From Lachnospiraceae bacterium Marseille-Q4251 (GTDB lineage: Bacteria > Bacillota > Clostridia > Lachnospirales > Lachnospiraceae), in NCBI GenBank assembly GCA_018223435.1, contig JAGTTO010000001.1, positions 2,914,001-2,978,000 of the forward strand: a DNA stretch of 64,000 nucleotides. The letters run 5' to 3'. The translations under genes and the position numbers were made by a program. How positions within the stretch are numbered: position 1 is the stretch's first letter; the number at the start of each line of letters is the position of its first letter. Positions 51,103-59,014 of this stretch are shown in pieces. The notes beneath the pieces were generated by a model. It worked only from the letters and a program-made list of their open reading frames with translations. It had not been told where the DNA came from and searched no databases.

Positions 51103-51448
51103 TTCCATGGCATGGCTCATGTGACGGGAGATTATCCGTTATATTATGATGTGATCAATGAAAAAGGACTCGGTATGGCAGGTCTGAATTTTGTCGGAAA
51201 GTGTCAGCCAGTTTTTCCATATTCTCGGTTCAGTGGATCAGCAGCGGGGATGCTGTGAAGTTGCTGATGGAAAGTATGAGATCACATTGTATACTTCCTG
51301 CTGTAATGTGACAAAGGGAATCTATTATTATAATACCTACGAAAACCATCAGATCAGCGCAGTGGATATGCATAGAGAAGATCTGGACAGCGAGGCTCTG
51401 ATCTGTTATCCGGTGATCCAGGGAGAAAAAATCCATTTCCAGAACTGA
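51103..51448 (+). pseudogene. Bile salt hydrolase (choloylglycine hydrolase), ends only
   Basis: The first piece reads GMAHVTGDYPLYYDVINEKGLGMAGLNFVG, the conserved N-terminal segment of the penicillin-V-acylase/BSH family. At about 51195 it joins, out of frame, the C-terminus SVSQFFHILGSVDQQRGCCEVADGKYEITLYTSCCNVTKGIYYYNTYENHQISAVDM, ending IHFQN. The start with its catalytic Cys and roughly 150 central residues are absent. Relatives deconjugate bile salts in gut clostridia; this one cannot. Confidence 0.88.
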
Positions 51449-51537
51449 TGCTCAAAGAATGAAAGAAGGGCGTCTGGATGAAAAAGAAAGTCCTTCCGGT
51501 CGCAGCCAATTTCAGTTTAAATAAAAAAGCAAAGAAT

Positions 51538-51580
51538 AAGAAAAGAGGTGCCTTTTTCTGGGGGCACCTCTTTTCTTGGG
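51538..51580 (+). terminator. Intrinsic terminator
   Basis: A 15-bp stem (AAGAAAAGAGGTGCC/GGCACCTCTTTTCTT) after the bile salt hydrolase relic and before rhaD. Confidence 0.85.
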
Positions 51581-51630
51581 GAAAATATATGGTAAATATT
51601 TCATTGGAACAGTGTTTTTTTAAAAATATC

Positions 51631-51708
51631 TTTACAAACCACATAAAACAATATATAATGCAGTAAAAACAAAGAAAAACCACATATAAAACAAAGAAAA
51701 ACCACATA
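51631..51708 (+). promoter_or_regulatory. rhaD promoter with three direct-repeat operator sites
   Basis: TTTACA (51631), a 17-bp spacer and TATAAT (51654). AAACCACATA occurs at 51636, 51677 and 51699, the last two within a 22-bp tandem unit (AAAACAAAGAAAAACCACAT). One copy lies in the spacer and two downstream of the start, as for a repressor of the DeoR kind. Confidence 0.6.
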
Positions 51709-51752
51709 AACAAATAGAAACATCATAACGGATGAGAAACGGAGGAAGCAGA

Positions 51753-52583
51753 ATGAAGATTTTAGATTCAAAATTTGTACAGGGATTTATAAAAATGGCA
51801 AATGACGGTTATCTCCAGGGATGGCATGAAAGAAATGGTGGAAATCTCAGTTATCGCTTAAAAATTGATGAAGTGGAGATGATCCGTCCACGTCTGAACG
51901 CACCGGGAGAATGGACTCCGATCGGGACAGAAGTACCGGGACTTGCAGGGGAGTTTTTTCTGGTGACAGGAAGCGGAAAGTATTTCAGAAATATCATCGT
52001 TGACCCGGAAGCCTGCCTGGCGATCATCGAACTGGATGAGAAGGGCTGTAATTACCGCATTCGCTGGGGACTGGTAGAAGGCGGCAGGCCGACAAGTGAG
52101 CTTCCTACGCATCTGATGAATCATGAAGTAAAGAAAAAGCTTACCAACGGAAGACATCGTGTGATCTATCATGCACACACGACCAATACCATAGCACTGA
52201 CTTTTGTACTGCCGCTTGAGGACAAAGTATTCACAAGAGAGTTATGGGAATCTGCAACAGAGTGTCCGGTGGTATTTCCGGATGGTGTTGGTGTTGTTCC
52301 GTGGATGGTTCCCGGTGGAAGGGCGATCGCAGTGAAAACAGCGGAACTGATGAAAAAATATGATGTGGTCATCTGGGCACACCATGGAATGTTCTGTTCG
52401 GGAGAGGATTTTGATCTGACCTTTGGTCTGCTTCACACAGTAGAAAAGTCGGCGGAGATCCTGGTGAAGATCCTGTCTATGGTCCCGCATAAGCTGCAGA
52501 CCATCCAGCCGGATAATTTCCGCGATCTGGCGAAAGACTTCAATGTGACTCTTCCGGAAGAATTCCTTTATGAAAAAGAATAA
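51753..52583 (+). CDS. rhaD: Rhamnulose-1-phosphate aldolase
   Basis: 276 residues from ATG behind CGGAGG. Class II aldolase fold: MANDGYLQGWHERNGGNLSYRL, a central VIYHAHTTNTIALTF with zinc-binding His residues, [27 protein letters not shown], and WAHHGMFCSG with the third His. It splits L-rhamnulose 1-phosphate to dihydroxyacetone phosphate and lactaldehyde. No other rhamnose gene adjoins it; a fragment of a paralogue lies at 23.7 kb. Confidence 0.93.
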   Translation: MKILDSKFVQGFIKMANDGYLQGWHERNGGNLSYRLKIDEVEMIRPRLNAPGEWTPIGTEVPGLAGEFFLVTGSGKYFRNIIVDPEACLAIIELDEKGCNYRIRWGLVEGGRPTSELPTHLMNHEVKKKLTNGRHRVIYHAHTTNTIALTFVLPLEDKVFTRELWESATECPVVFPDGVGVVPWMVPGGRAIAVKTAELMKKYDVVIWAHHGMFCSGEDFDLTFGLLHTVEKSAEILVKILSMVPHKLQTIQPDNFRDLAKDFNVTLPEEFLYEKE

Positions 52584-52649
52584 GAGATCATATATTTTTG
52601 CCTGACATCATGGTATGATAAGCGTATACGAAAACGAGGGAGGCAGAAA

Positions 52650-53171
52650 ATGAAAAACATCCTTATTGTAGTAGACATGCAAAATGACTTTATTGATGGA
52701 GCACTGGGAACCCGGGAAGCCATTGCTATTGTTCCAAAGGTGGAAGAGAAGATCAGGGAGTTTGAAGGAGAGGTGTTTTTTACAAGAGACACGCATGAGG
52801 CCTGTTATCTGGAAACGCAGGAGGGAAAGAATCTTCCCGTCCCGCATTGTATTCGTGAGACAGAAGGCTGGCAGATCCGACGGGAACTGGATGTCCTGAG
52901 AAAGACAGAGCCGGTAGACAAGGAAACTTTTGGATCCCGAAAGCTGGCAGAAAAGCTGGCTGCACTTAACGAAAAGGAAGAAGTTGGAAGCATTACTCTG
53001 GTGGGACTTTGTACGGACATCTGTGTGATTTCCAATGCGCTTCTGATCAAAGCATATCTTCCGGAGGTTCCGATCTCTGTAGATGCCGCGTGTTGTGCAG
53101 GCGTTACACAGGAGCGTCATGAAAATGCGCTGAAAGCCATGGAGATGTGCCAGATCAAGATCATCCGTTAA
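52650..53171 (+). CDS. Isochorismatase-family cysteine hydrolase (nicotinamidase-like)
   Basis: 173 residues behind GGGAGGC. Catalytic set: Asp in IVVDMQNDFIDG (D9 region), a Lys in the PVDKETFGS segment, and Cys in VGLCTDICVISNALL. The metal-binding D-T-H of FTRDTHEACYL fits nicotinamidases rather than isochorismatases. Probable role: nicotinamide to nicotinate in NAD salvage, but other amides are possible. Own short transcript ending in a strong terminator. Confidence 0.85.
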   Translation: MKNILIVVDMQNDFIDGALGTREAIAIVPKVEEKIREFEGEVFFTRDTHEACYLETQEGKNLPVPHCIRETEGWQIRRELDVLRKTEPVDKETFGSRKLAEKLAALNEKEEVGSITLVGLCTDICVISNALLIKAYLPEVPISVDAACCAGVTQERHENALKAMEMCQIKIIR

Positions 53172-53191
53172 GTGTCAGATATTTTATAAGA

Positions 53192-53234
53192 AGAGAGTGT
53201 GCATTTTTCAAGAAAATGTATGCTCTCTTTTTTG
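53192..53234 (+). terminator. Intrinsic terminator
   Basis: Stem AGAGAGTGTGCATTTT/AAAATGTATGCTCTCT and T-run; similar in sequence to the hsp20-1 terminator. Confidence 0.85.
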
Positions 53235-53299
53235 CTGTCCGATCATTTTTTCTTTCTTTAAAGTTCACAGAATCTTCACAAAAAAATTGAAAAAGACTA

Positions 53300-53328
53300 T
53301 TGACAGAACAAAACTTGCGTGTTATATT
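53300..53328 (+). promoter_or_regulatory. hsp20-2 promoter without CIRCE
   Basis: TTGACA (53300), a 17-bp spacer and TATATT (53323), aligned with the hsp20-1 promoter. The place of the CIRCE arms has changed (AAAAAGACTA before, GAACAAAACTT after), so no inverted repeat remains. Confidence 0.75.
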
Positions 53329-53485
53329 ACAGATAGAACAAAGAGAGGAACAGAAAAGGATAAAGAAAAGATTCCAGGAAGTTCTTCAAAGGTTCAAAAG
53401 CTTCCGATTCTGCCGGAAGGCAGAGAGAAGCCGTTAACGATAATAACCCAATAAAATAGATAAAAAATTAAAGGAGAGATGACTT

Positions 53486-53947
53486 ATGTTAATGCCGAGT
53501 ATTTTTGGAGAAAATTTATTTGATGATCTGTTTGATAGTTTTCCGTTTTATGACAATGCAACAAAAGATGTAGAGAAGAAACTGTATGGCAGAAAAGCAG
53601 CCCATATGATGAAGACCGATATCAAGGAAAAATCAGATGGCTATGAACTGGTAATGGATCTGCCGGGCTTTACCAAAGACGAGGTTCAGGCAACTCTGGA
53701 AAATGGTTATCTGACCGTTCAGGCAGAGAAAGGTCTGGATAAGGAAGAGAAGGAGAAAGAGACCGGACATTACATCCGCAAAGAGCGTTATGCCGGTGCC
53801 ATGAGCAGAAGCTTCTATGTTGGTGAGAATGTGGAACAGGAGGATGTCAAGGCTGAATTTAAGCATGGTATCCTGAAACTCTTCGTTCCGAAAAAAGAAG
53901 CAAAACCGGCAGTAGAGAAAAAGAATCACATCGCCATTGAGGGCTGA
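53486..53947 (+). CDS. Hsp20 small heat-shock protein, second paralogue
   Basis: 153 residues, differing from the 35.5-kb paralogue at only about 16 positions (for example FDDLFDSF for FDDFFDSF, EVQATLENGYLTVQ for EIQATLENGYLTIQ). Complete alpha-crystallin domain with the RSFYVGENVEQEDVKAEFKHGILKLFVPKK end. Forms an operon with a DnaJ-type gene 73 bp downstream. Its promoter lacks the CIRCE box, so the two copies should respond differently to heat. Confidence 0.95.
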   Translation: MLMPSIFGENLFDDLFDSFPFYDNATKDVEKKLYGRKAAHMMKTDIKEKSDGYELVMDLPGFTKDEVQATLENGYLTVQAEKGLDKEEKEKETGHYIRKERYAGAMSRSFYVGENVEQEDVKAEFKHGILKLFVPKKEAKPAVEKKNHIAIEG

Positions 53948-54020
53948 TGATCGGTAAGAGAACGGAATGAGAGGCCGGAAACGACCTCTCATTTTTCGCA
54001 TGGGAAAGAAGGTGGAGACA

Positions 54021-55139
54021 GTGAGTGCGAAGAGAGATTACTATGAAGTTCTGGGCATCAGCAAAACAGCAGATGCCTCGGCGATAAAGAAAGCTTATCG
54101 GAAGCTTGCTAAGAAATATCATCCGGACAGCAACCCCGGAAATAAGGCTGCCGCAGAGAGATTCAAGGAAGTGACAGAAGCCTATGATGTATTAGGCGAT
54201 GAGAAAAAGAGAAAGCTATATGATCAGTACGGTGCCGCTGCCTTTGAGGAGGGTGCAGGACAGGCCGGAGGCTATGGAAACGCCGGAGGCAATCCGTTCC
54301 AGGGCGGTTTCAGCGGTTCCTATACAGGACCGAATGGCTCTTATCAGGAATATCATTTCCAGGGTGGAGAGGATATGGATGATATTCTCAAGAATCTTTT
54401 TGGTAATTTCCACAGCCAGGGCGGCAGCAGGAGAAGCGGCTTCCACAGCAGCGGAAGTACCGGTTCGAAGGGCTACAGCGGTTTCTACAGTCAGGGAGCA
54501 GGCAGTCACGGCTTTCATGGTTTCCAGGATCAGGGCTTTGACGGCTTCGATTTTGGCCAGGGCGGAAGTTACAGCAGCAAAGGCTCCGACGTTCATGCAG
54601 ATATCCATGTAACCTTTGATGAGGCGGCTTTCGGCGGTAAGAAGCTGATCCATCTTCAGGACAGCACGGGTGCGGTCCAGTCCTATGAAGTGAATATTCC
54701 TGCCGGCATTGAAACGGGCAAGAGTATCCGTTTGAAAGGAAAAGGTTCCCCTGGAGCCGGCGGCGGAGAAGCAGGAGATCTGCTTTTGAAAGTAACCGTG
54801 GATGAAAAACCTGGGTTCCGTCGGGAAGGAATGGATGTATACACTACCGTTCAGGTACCCTTTACCACAGCAGTTTTCGGCGGCGAGGTGAAGATCCGGA
54901 CACTGACCGGTGAGGTTCTCTGCAAGATCAAACCGGGAACTCAGTCAGGAACCAAGATTCGCCTGAAAGGAAAAGGAATTGTAAGTTTAAGCAATTCCTA
55001 CGTTCACGGAGATCAGTATGCAGTGGTGGAAATTGCGGTTCCGAAGAACCTTGATCCGGAGGCCAGACAGAAACTGAAAGAGTTTGAGGCAGCTTTGGAA
55101 AAAAGCGGCCGCGGGTTTCACAATGGGAACGTGGCATAA
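54021..55139 (+). CDS. DnaJ/CbpA-type co-chaperone without zinc finger
   Basis: 372 residues from a GTG behind AAGGTGG (an ATG at 54000 is an alternative). J domain DYYEVLGISKTADASAIKKAYRKLAKKYHPDSNPG with the HPD motif. A long Gly/Ser/Phe-rich linker follows (GGNPFQGGFSGSYTGPNG, SRRSGFHSSGSTGSKG), then two C-terminal substrate-binding domains (VTFDEAAFGGKKLI; VPFTTAVFGGEVKI). No CxxCxGxG repeats, so class B/CbpA-like. With Hsp20 it makes a disaggregation/holdase pair that would deliver clients to DnaK. Confidence 0.92.
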   Translation: MSAKRDYYEVLGISKTADASAIKKAYRKLAKKYHPDSNPGNKAAAERFKEVTEAYDVLGDEKKRKLYDQYGAAAFEEGAGQAGGYGNAGGNPFQGGFSGSYTGPNGSYQEYHFQGGEDMDDILKNLFGNFHSQGGSRRSGFHSSGSTGSKGYSGFYSQGAGSHGFHGFQDQGFDGFDFGQGGSYSSKGSDVHADIHVTFDEAAFGGKKLIHLQDSTGAVQSYEVNIPAGIETGKSIRLKGKGSPGAGGGEAGDLLLKVTVDEKPGFRREGMDVYTTVQVPFTTAVFGGEVKIRTLTGEVLCKIKPGTQSGTKIRLKGKGIVSLSNSYVHGDQYAVVEIAVPKNLDPEARQKLKEFEAALEKSGRGFHNGNVA

Positions 55140-55156
55140 ATAATCAATAGAATACG

Positions 55157-55206
55157 AAAAGTCTCAGCAGATGATGGAAAGTTCATCCTCTGGCTGAGAC
55201 TTTTTT
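55157..55206 (+). terminator. Intrinsic terminator of hsp20-2-dnaJ operon
   Basis: AAAAGTCTCAGC pairs with GCTGAGACTTTTTT, with inner partial pairing of AGATGATG and CATCCTCT. Confidence 0.88.
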
Positions 55207-55276
55207 ATGTATATCTTATTACTTATATGTAAATTTTGCATAAATTTCATCATTGAAAAACAGGAAAATTGGACAA

Positions 55277-55336
55277 TTGCATTATTCAAAAAGGCGTGCT
55301 AGAATACATTCAGAAATACAGAACAGCGTTCTGTAT
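55277..55336 (+). promoter_or_regulatory. iclR promoter with palindromic operator
   Basis: TTGCAT (55277), a 17-bp spacer and TAGAAT (55300). At 55316-55336 the perfect dyad ATACAGAAC-AGC-GTTCTGTAT covers the transcription start. The core AGAAC-N3-GTTCT recurs at 56170 before the next gene. Confidence 0.8.
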
Positions 55337-55361
55337 CACATAACACTTAGCAGGAGGCGCC

Positions 55362-56126
55362 ATGGCAGAGAAGAATGAAAAAGAAATTAAAGTAAAAAGT
55401 CTACAGAAGGCGCTGGACATTTTAAATTGCTTTACGAAGAAAAGCAGTTGGGGTGTCACAGAGCTGAGTGAATATCTGGATCTGAATAAGAGCAACGTTC
55501 ACAGCATTCTTTCCACGTTTGCCGCAATGGAATATTTAAGGCAGGATGAAGAAACCGGAAAGTACAAGCTTGGTATGGCGATCTACACATTATGTCATGC
55601 GTTGGGCGATGAACTTATTGTTGGAAATATCGCTCTTCCTTATATGCAGGAGCTTTCCAACTGGAGTGGCGAGCGTGTTTATCTGGGAGTGCCCCATGAG
55701 GATGAAGTGATCTATGTGAATTCCACTTATCCGGAAGAGGCTTTCAGTCTGATGCGGACGATCATGGGAGAACGGGCGCGGATGTACTGCACCGGTCTTG
55801 GAAAAGCCATGATGGCTTACTTGCCGGAAAAGGAGGTCGAAGAATATCTCAGGAGAGAACTTCCGGCCTGTACCGATTATACGATCACAGATGCAGAGAA
55901 ACTAAAAGAAGAACTGATACTTACCCGGAAACGCGGGTATGCCATTGATAATATGGAGCACGAATTTGGAGTCAAATGCGTGGCAATGCCGATCTTCAAT
56001 CAGCAGCATCAGGTAGAAGCAGCAATCAGTGTCAGCGGACCGTCCCTTCGATTTGAAGAGGAGAGGATTCAGAAGATTGCCGAGAAGCTGAAAGATACCG
56101 TGCGAAAGATAGAACGGAGACTTTAA
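55362..56126 (+). CDS. IclR-family transcriptional regulator
   Basis: 254 residues behind AGGAGG. N-terminal winged helix (VKSLQKALDILNCFTKKSSWGVTELSEYLDLNKSNVHSILSTFAAMEYL) and effector domain (RARMYCTGLGKAMMAYLPEKEVEEYL, YAIDNMEHEFGVKCVAMPIFNQQHQVEAAISVSGPS). Two matching dyads, one over its own promoter and one before the lyase gene, make it the likely repressor of both itself and the operon. The inducer is probably a sugar acid or keto sugar of the pathway. Confidence 0.92.
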   Translation: MAEKNEKEIKVKSLQKALDILNCFTKKSSWGVTELSEYLDLNKSNVHSILSTFAAMEYLRQDEETGKYKLGMAIYTLCHALGDELIVGNIALPYMQELSNWSGERVYLGVPHEDEVIYVNSTYPEEAFSLMRTIMGERARMYCTGLGKAMMAYLPEKEVEEYLRRELPACTDYTITDAEKLKEELILTRKRGYAIDNMEHEFGVKCVAMPIFNQQHQVEAAISVSGPSLRFEEERIQKIAEKLKDTVRKIERRL

Positions 56127-56130
56127 GAAA

Positions 56131-56154
56131 AAAATACCGCTTATGCGGTATTTT
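56131..56154 (+). terminator. Intrinsic terminator between iclR and the operon
   Basis: Perfect 10-bp stem AAAATACCGC/GCGGTATTTT with TTAT loop. It separates iclR transcription from the following genes. Confidence 0.85.
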
Positions 56155-56169
56155 AAAAGCCAATAAAAC

Positions 56170-56182
56170 AGAACAATGTTCT
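56170..56182 (+). promoter_or_regulatory. Second IclR-type operator
   Basis: AGAAC-AAT-GTTCT, same core as the dyad at 55316; a further half-site AGAACAAT follows at 56190. It lies 25-40 bp before the lyase start codon. Confidence 0.65.
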
Positions 56183-56207
56183 TCAATAGAGAACAATAGG
56201 AGGAAAA

Positions 56208-57128
56208 ATGGAAGAGAAAAGATTTCCAGGGGGAGTCTGGCCGGTAATGCTTACCCCTTTCACGGAAGAAAACCAGGTTGATTATCCGGCTCTGAAGGAA
56301 CTGGTTGAATGGTACATCGAAAATGGTGTTGACGGTTTGTTTGCAGTATGCCAGTCCAGTGAGATGTTTAAGCTGACGCTGGAAGAAAGGGTAGGGATTG
56401 CGGCAAAAGTGAAAGAATTTGCAGCCGGCCGGGTACCGGTCATCGCGTCCGGACACATTTCTGATTCTCTGGAGGAGCAGATCCATGAACTGAAGCTGAT
56501 TGCGGAAACCGGAGTAGATGCAGTGATCATGATCACCAACCGGATGGCAGCAGAGGACGAATCCGATGAGGTCTGGATCAGCAATACAGAGAAAATTCTG
56601 GAAGCCCTTCCCTCTGAAATCCGGTTCGGACTTTATGAGTGTCCTTATCCGTATAAAAGAGTGATGAGTCCGAAGGTGACAGAGTGGTGTGCATCCACCG
56701 GAAGATTCTATTTCCTGAAGGATACCTGCTGTGATGCAGATCAGATCCGTGAAAAGCTCGCAATTTGTAAGGACACGCATCTTAAGCTTTACAATGCCAA
56801 TACAGCAACGCTTCTGGAATCCTTAAAGGACGGAGCCTATGGTTATTGCGGCGTGATGGCGAACATGCATCCCCGTCTTTACCGGATCCTGTATGACCGG
56901 TATCAAACAGAGGATATGACAGAACTTTCCGAATTCCTTACCATGGCGGCTCTGATTGAGCGTCAGTGTTATCCGGTTAATGCGAAATACTATCTGAATC
57001 TGGAAGGTCTGCACATGGGACTTCATTCCAGAGTGAAAAATGCAGAAGAACTTTCGGAAACCTTTAAAAAAGAAGTAAAGATGCTTCGGAACCTGTCCGA
57101 ACGGATGGAAAAAAGCCTGAAACGATAA
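56208..57128 (+). CDS. DapA/NanA-family lyase or aldolase
   Basis: 306 residues behind AGGAGG. Class I aldolase of the dihydrodipicolinate synthase/N-acetylneuraminate lyase superfamily: GGVWPVMLTPFTEENQVDY, Schiff-base Lys171 in FYFLKDTCCD and catalytic Tyr143 in GLYECPYPY. The usual GTTGE loop is CQSSE (48-52), pointing away from true DapA. First gene of an operon with a sugar ABC transporter and a GH-like enzyme, so it probably cleaves a keto-deoxy sugar acid to pyruvate. The exact substrate is not readable. Confidence 0.88.
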   Translation: MEEKRFPGGVWPVMLTPFTEENQVDYPALKELVEWYIENGVDGLFAVCQSSEMFKLTLEERVGIAAKVKEFAAGRVPVIASGHISDSLEEQIHELKLIAETGVDAVIMITNRMAAEDESDEVWISNTEKILEALPSEIRFGLYECPYPYKRVMSPKVTEWCASTGRFYFLKDTCCDADQIREKLAICKDTHLKLYNANTATLLESLKDGAYGYCGVMANMHPRLYRILYDRYQTEDMTELSEFLTMAALIERQCYPVNAKYYLNLEGLHMGLHSRVKNAEELSETFKKEVKMLRNLSERMEKSLKR

Positions 57129-57149
57129 ATCAGTGAGGAGGGATCACTC

Positions 57150-58091
57150 ATGAAAAAGCCTGTAAAAGGCACGGCGGCCGGAAAAGGAAAAAGCCAGATC
57201 TGGAAAAACATATACAGAAGCCGTTATCTATATCTTCTGTTTGCCTTACCGCTTCTGTACTTCATTGTTTTCAAATATGGTGCTATGGCCTGGCTGAGCA
57301 TCGCATTCTTTGATTACAATGCATTTCTTGGATTTGCGGGCAGCAAATTTGTAGGAATCAAGTATTTCAAACAATTTATCATGGATCCGTATTTCTGGAA
57401 CATCCTGAAAAATACGGTTGTCCTGAATCTCTGGATGCTGGTGCTGTATTTCCCGACACCGATCATCCTGGCGCTTCTGATCAATGAAGTGAAAAACAAG
57501 CATTTCAAAAAAATGGCACAGACCATTTCTTACATGCCGTATTTCCTTTCCACTGTGGTTGTGTGTGGTTTTATCACCACGATCCTTTCCAATGACGGTC
57601 TGATCAACCATGTGATCTCTTCTCTGGGACTGGAAAAAGTACAGTTCCTTATGGAGCCGGGCTGGTTCCGTCCGGTTTATGTCATTTCGGAAATCTGGCA
57701 GCAGTGTGGATGGGGTTCCATCATTTATCTGGCAGCTCTGGCAGGCGTGGATTCACAGCTTTATGAGGCAGCAGCCATTGACGGAGCCGGAAAATGGAAA
57801 CAGCTGATCCATGTAAGTATTCCCGGGATCGCACCTGTGATTTCCATTCAGCTTCTTCTGACAGTTGGAAAGCTTCTGACAGTCGGATATGAAAAGATCC
57901 TGCTTCTGTATACGGGAGCAACGTACTCCACAGCAGATGTGATTTCTACTTATGTATACAGACGTGGATTGATGGAAGCCAACTACAGCTATGGATCTGC
58001 AGTAAGTATTTTCCAGGCTGTGATGGCATTGATACTTGTAGTTCTGGCAAATAAAGCAGCCCGCAAAGTAGGGCAGACAAGTCTTTGGTAA
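57150..58091 (+). CDS. Sugar ABC transporter permease, LplB-type
   Basis: 313 residues, six membrane helices, behind GAGGAGG. LplB pattern: FALPLLYFIVFKYGAMAWLSIAFFDYNAF, YFPTPIILALLINEV, SYMPYFLSTVVVCGF, and the EAA loop YEAAAIDGAGKWKQLIHVSIPGI that contacts the ATPase. The ATPase is not in this operon; such transporters usually share a MsmX-type ATPase encoded elsewhere. Partner of the YtcP-type permease that follows 15 bp later. Confidence 0.92.
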   Translation: MKKPVKGTAAGKGKSQIWKNIYRSRYLYLLFALPLLYFIVFKYGAMAWLSIAFFDYNAFLGFAGSKFVGIKYFKQFIMDPYFWNILKNTVVLNLWMLVLYFPTPIILALLINEVKNKHFKKMAQTISYMPYFLSTVVVCGFITTILSNDGLINHVISSLGLEKVQFLMEPGWFRPVYVISEIWQQCGWGSIIYLAALAGVDSQLYEAAAIDGAGKWKQLIHVSIPGIAPVISIQLLLTVGKLLTVGYEKILLLYTGATYSTADVISTYVYRRGLMEANYSYGSAVSIFQAVMALILVVLANKAARKVGQTSLW

Positions 58092-58106
58092 GGAGGTGCC
58101 GGAAAC

Positions 58107-58991
58107 ATGGTAAAGAAGAAAAAAATATCAGCCGGTGACAGAACCTTTCATATCGCTGTACTTGTGATCGTCCTTCTTATGTGTGTGATCACCCTGTATC
58201 CGATCTACTATATGTTGATCGTATCGATCAGTGATGGAAATGCAGTACTTCGAGGAGATATTACGATCCTGCCGAAGGGAATCAATTTCGGCGCATATAA
58301 AGCAGTGCTGAGTAATGAGTATGTTCCGAAAGCATATCTCAACACCCTGATCTACACGGTGGCCGGAACGCTGGTCAGTGTCGGTATGACGGCACTGTGC
58401 GCATACCCGCTTTCCAGAAAAGAGTTTTACGGAAGAGGGATTTTTACAGGGATCGTCGTATTCACAATGTTCTTTGATGCCGGTATCATTTCCAATTATA
58501 TGGTAGTACAGTCTGCCGGTCTGATGAACAGCATCTGGGCGATCATTCTTCCCGGAGCCATCAATGTTTGGTACATGATCATTATGAGAACCTTTTTCTC
58601 GGATATTCCGGAGGAATTGTTTGAATCTGCAAGACTGGACGGTGCCAACGATCTGACGATCTTTGTGAAAATGGTGCTTCCACTGTCCAAAGCAGTACTG
58701 GCAACCATGGTTCTCTTCTATGCAGTTGGTTTCTGGAACCAGTGGCTGCAGCCTCTGATCTACTTAAATGACAGAAGCCGTTTCCCGATGCAGCTGATCT
58801 TGAGAAATATCGTTCTTGGAACGGATGCGGCACTTTCCAAATCCATGTCTGCTTCTGCGGATATGGCAACCATGAGTCTGAATATCAAATATGCAGTTAT
58901 TTTTATCACGATACTTCCGATCCTGATGGTATATCCCTTCGTTCAGAAGTACTTTGTAAAAGGTGTGATGGTCGGCTCAGTCAAGGGCTGA
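58107..58991 (+). CDS. Sugar ABC transporter permease, YtcP-type
   Basis: 294 residues, six membrane helices, behind AAGGAGG. MLIVSISDGNAVLRGDITILPKGINF is the YtcP-type periplasmic loop. The EAA loop is LFESARLDGANDLTIFVKMVLPLSKA and the C-terminus YPFVQKYFVKGVMVGSVKG is strictly conserved. Heterodimer partner of the LplB-type subunit. Confidence 0.92.
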   Translation: MVKKKKISAGDRTFHIAVLVIVLLMCVITLYPIYYMLIVSISDGNAVLRGDITILPKGINFGAYKAVLSNEYVPKAYLNTLIYTVAGTLVSVGMTALCAYPLSRKEFYGRGIFTGIVVFTMFFDAGIISNYMVVQSAGLMNSIWAIILPGAINVWYMIIMRTFFSDIPEELFESARLDGANDLTIFVKMVLPLSKAVLATMVLFYAVGFWNQWLQPLIYLNDRSRFPMQLILRNIVLGTDAALSKSMSASADMATMSLNIKYAVIFITILPILMVYPFVQKYFVKGVMVGSVKG

Positions 58992-59014
58992 TTATATAGA
59001 AAGGAGAATTCACA

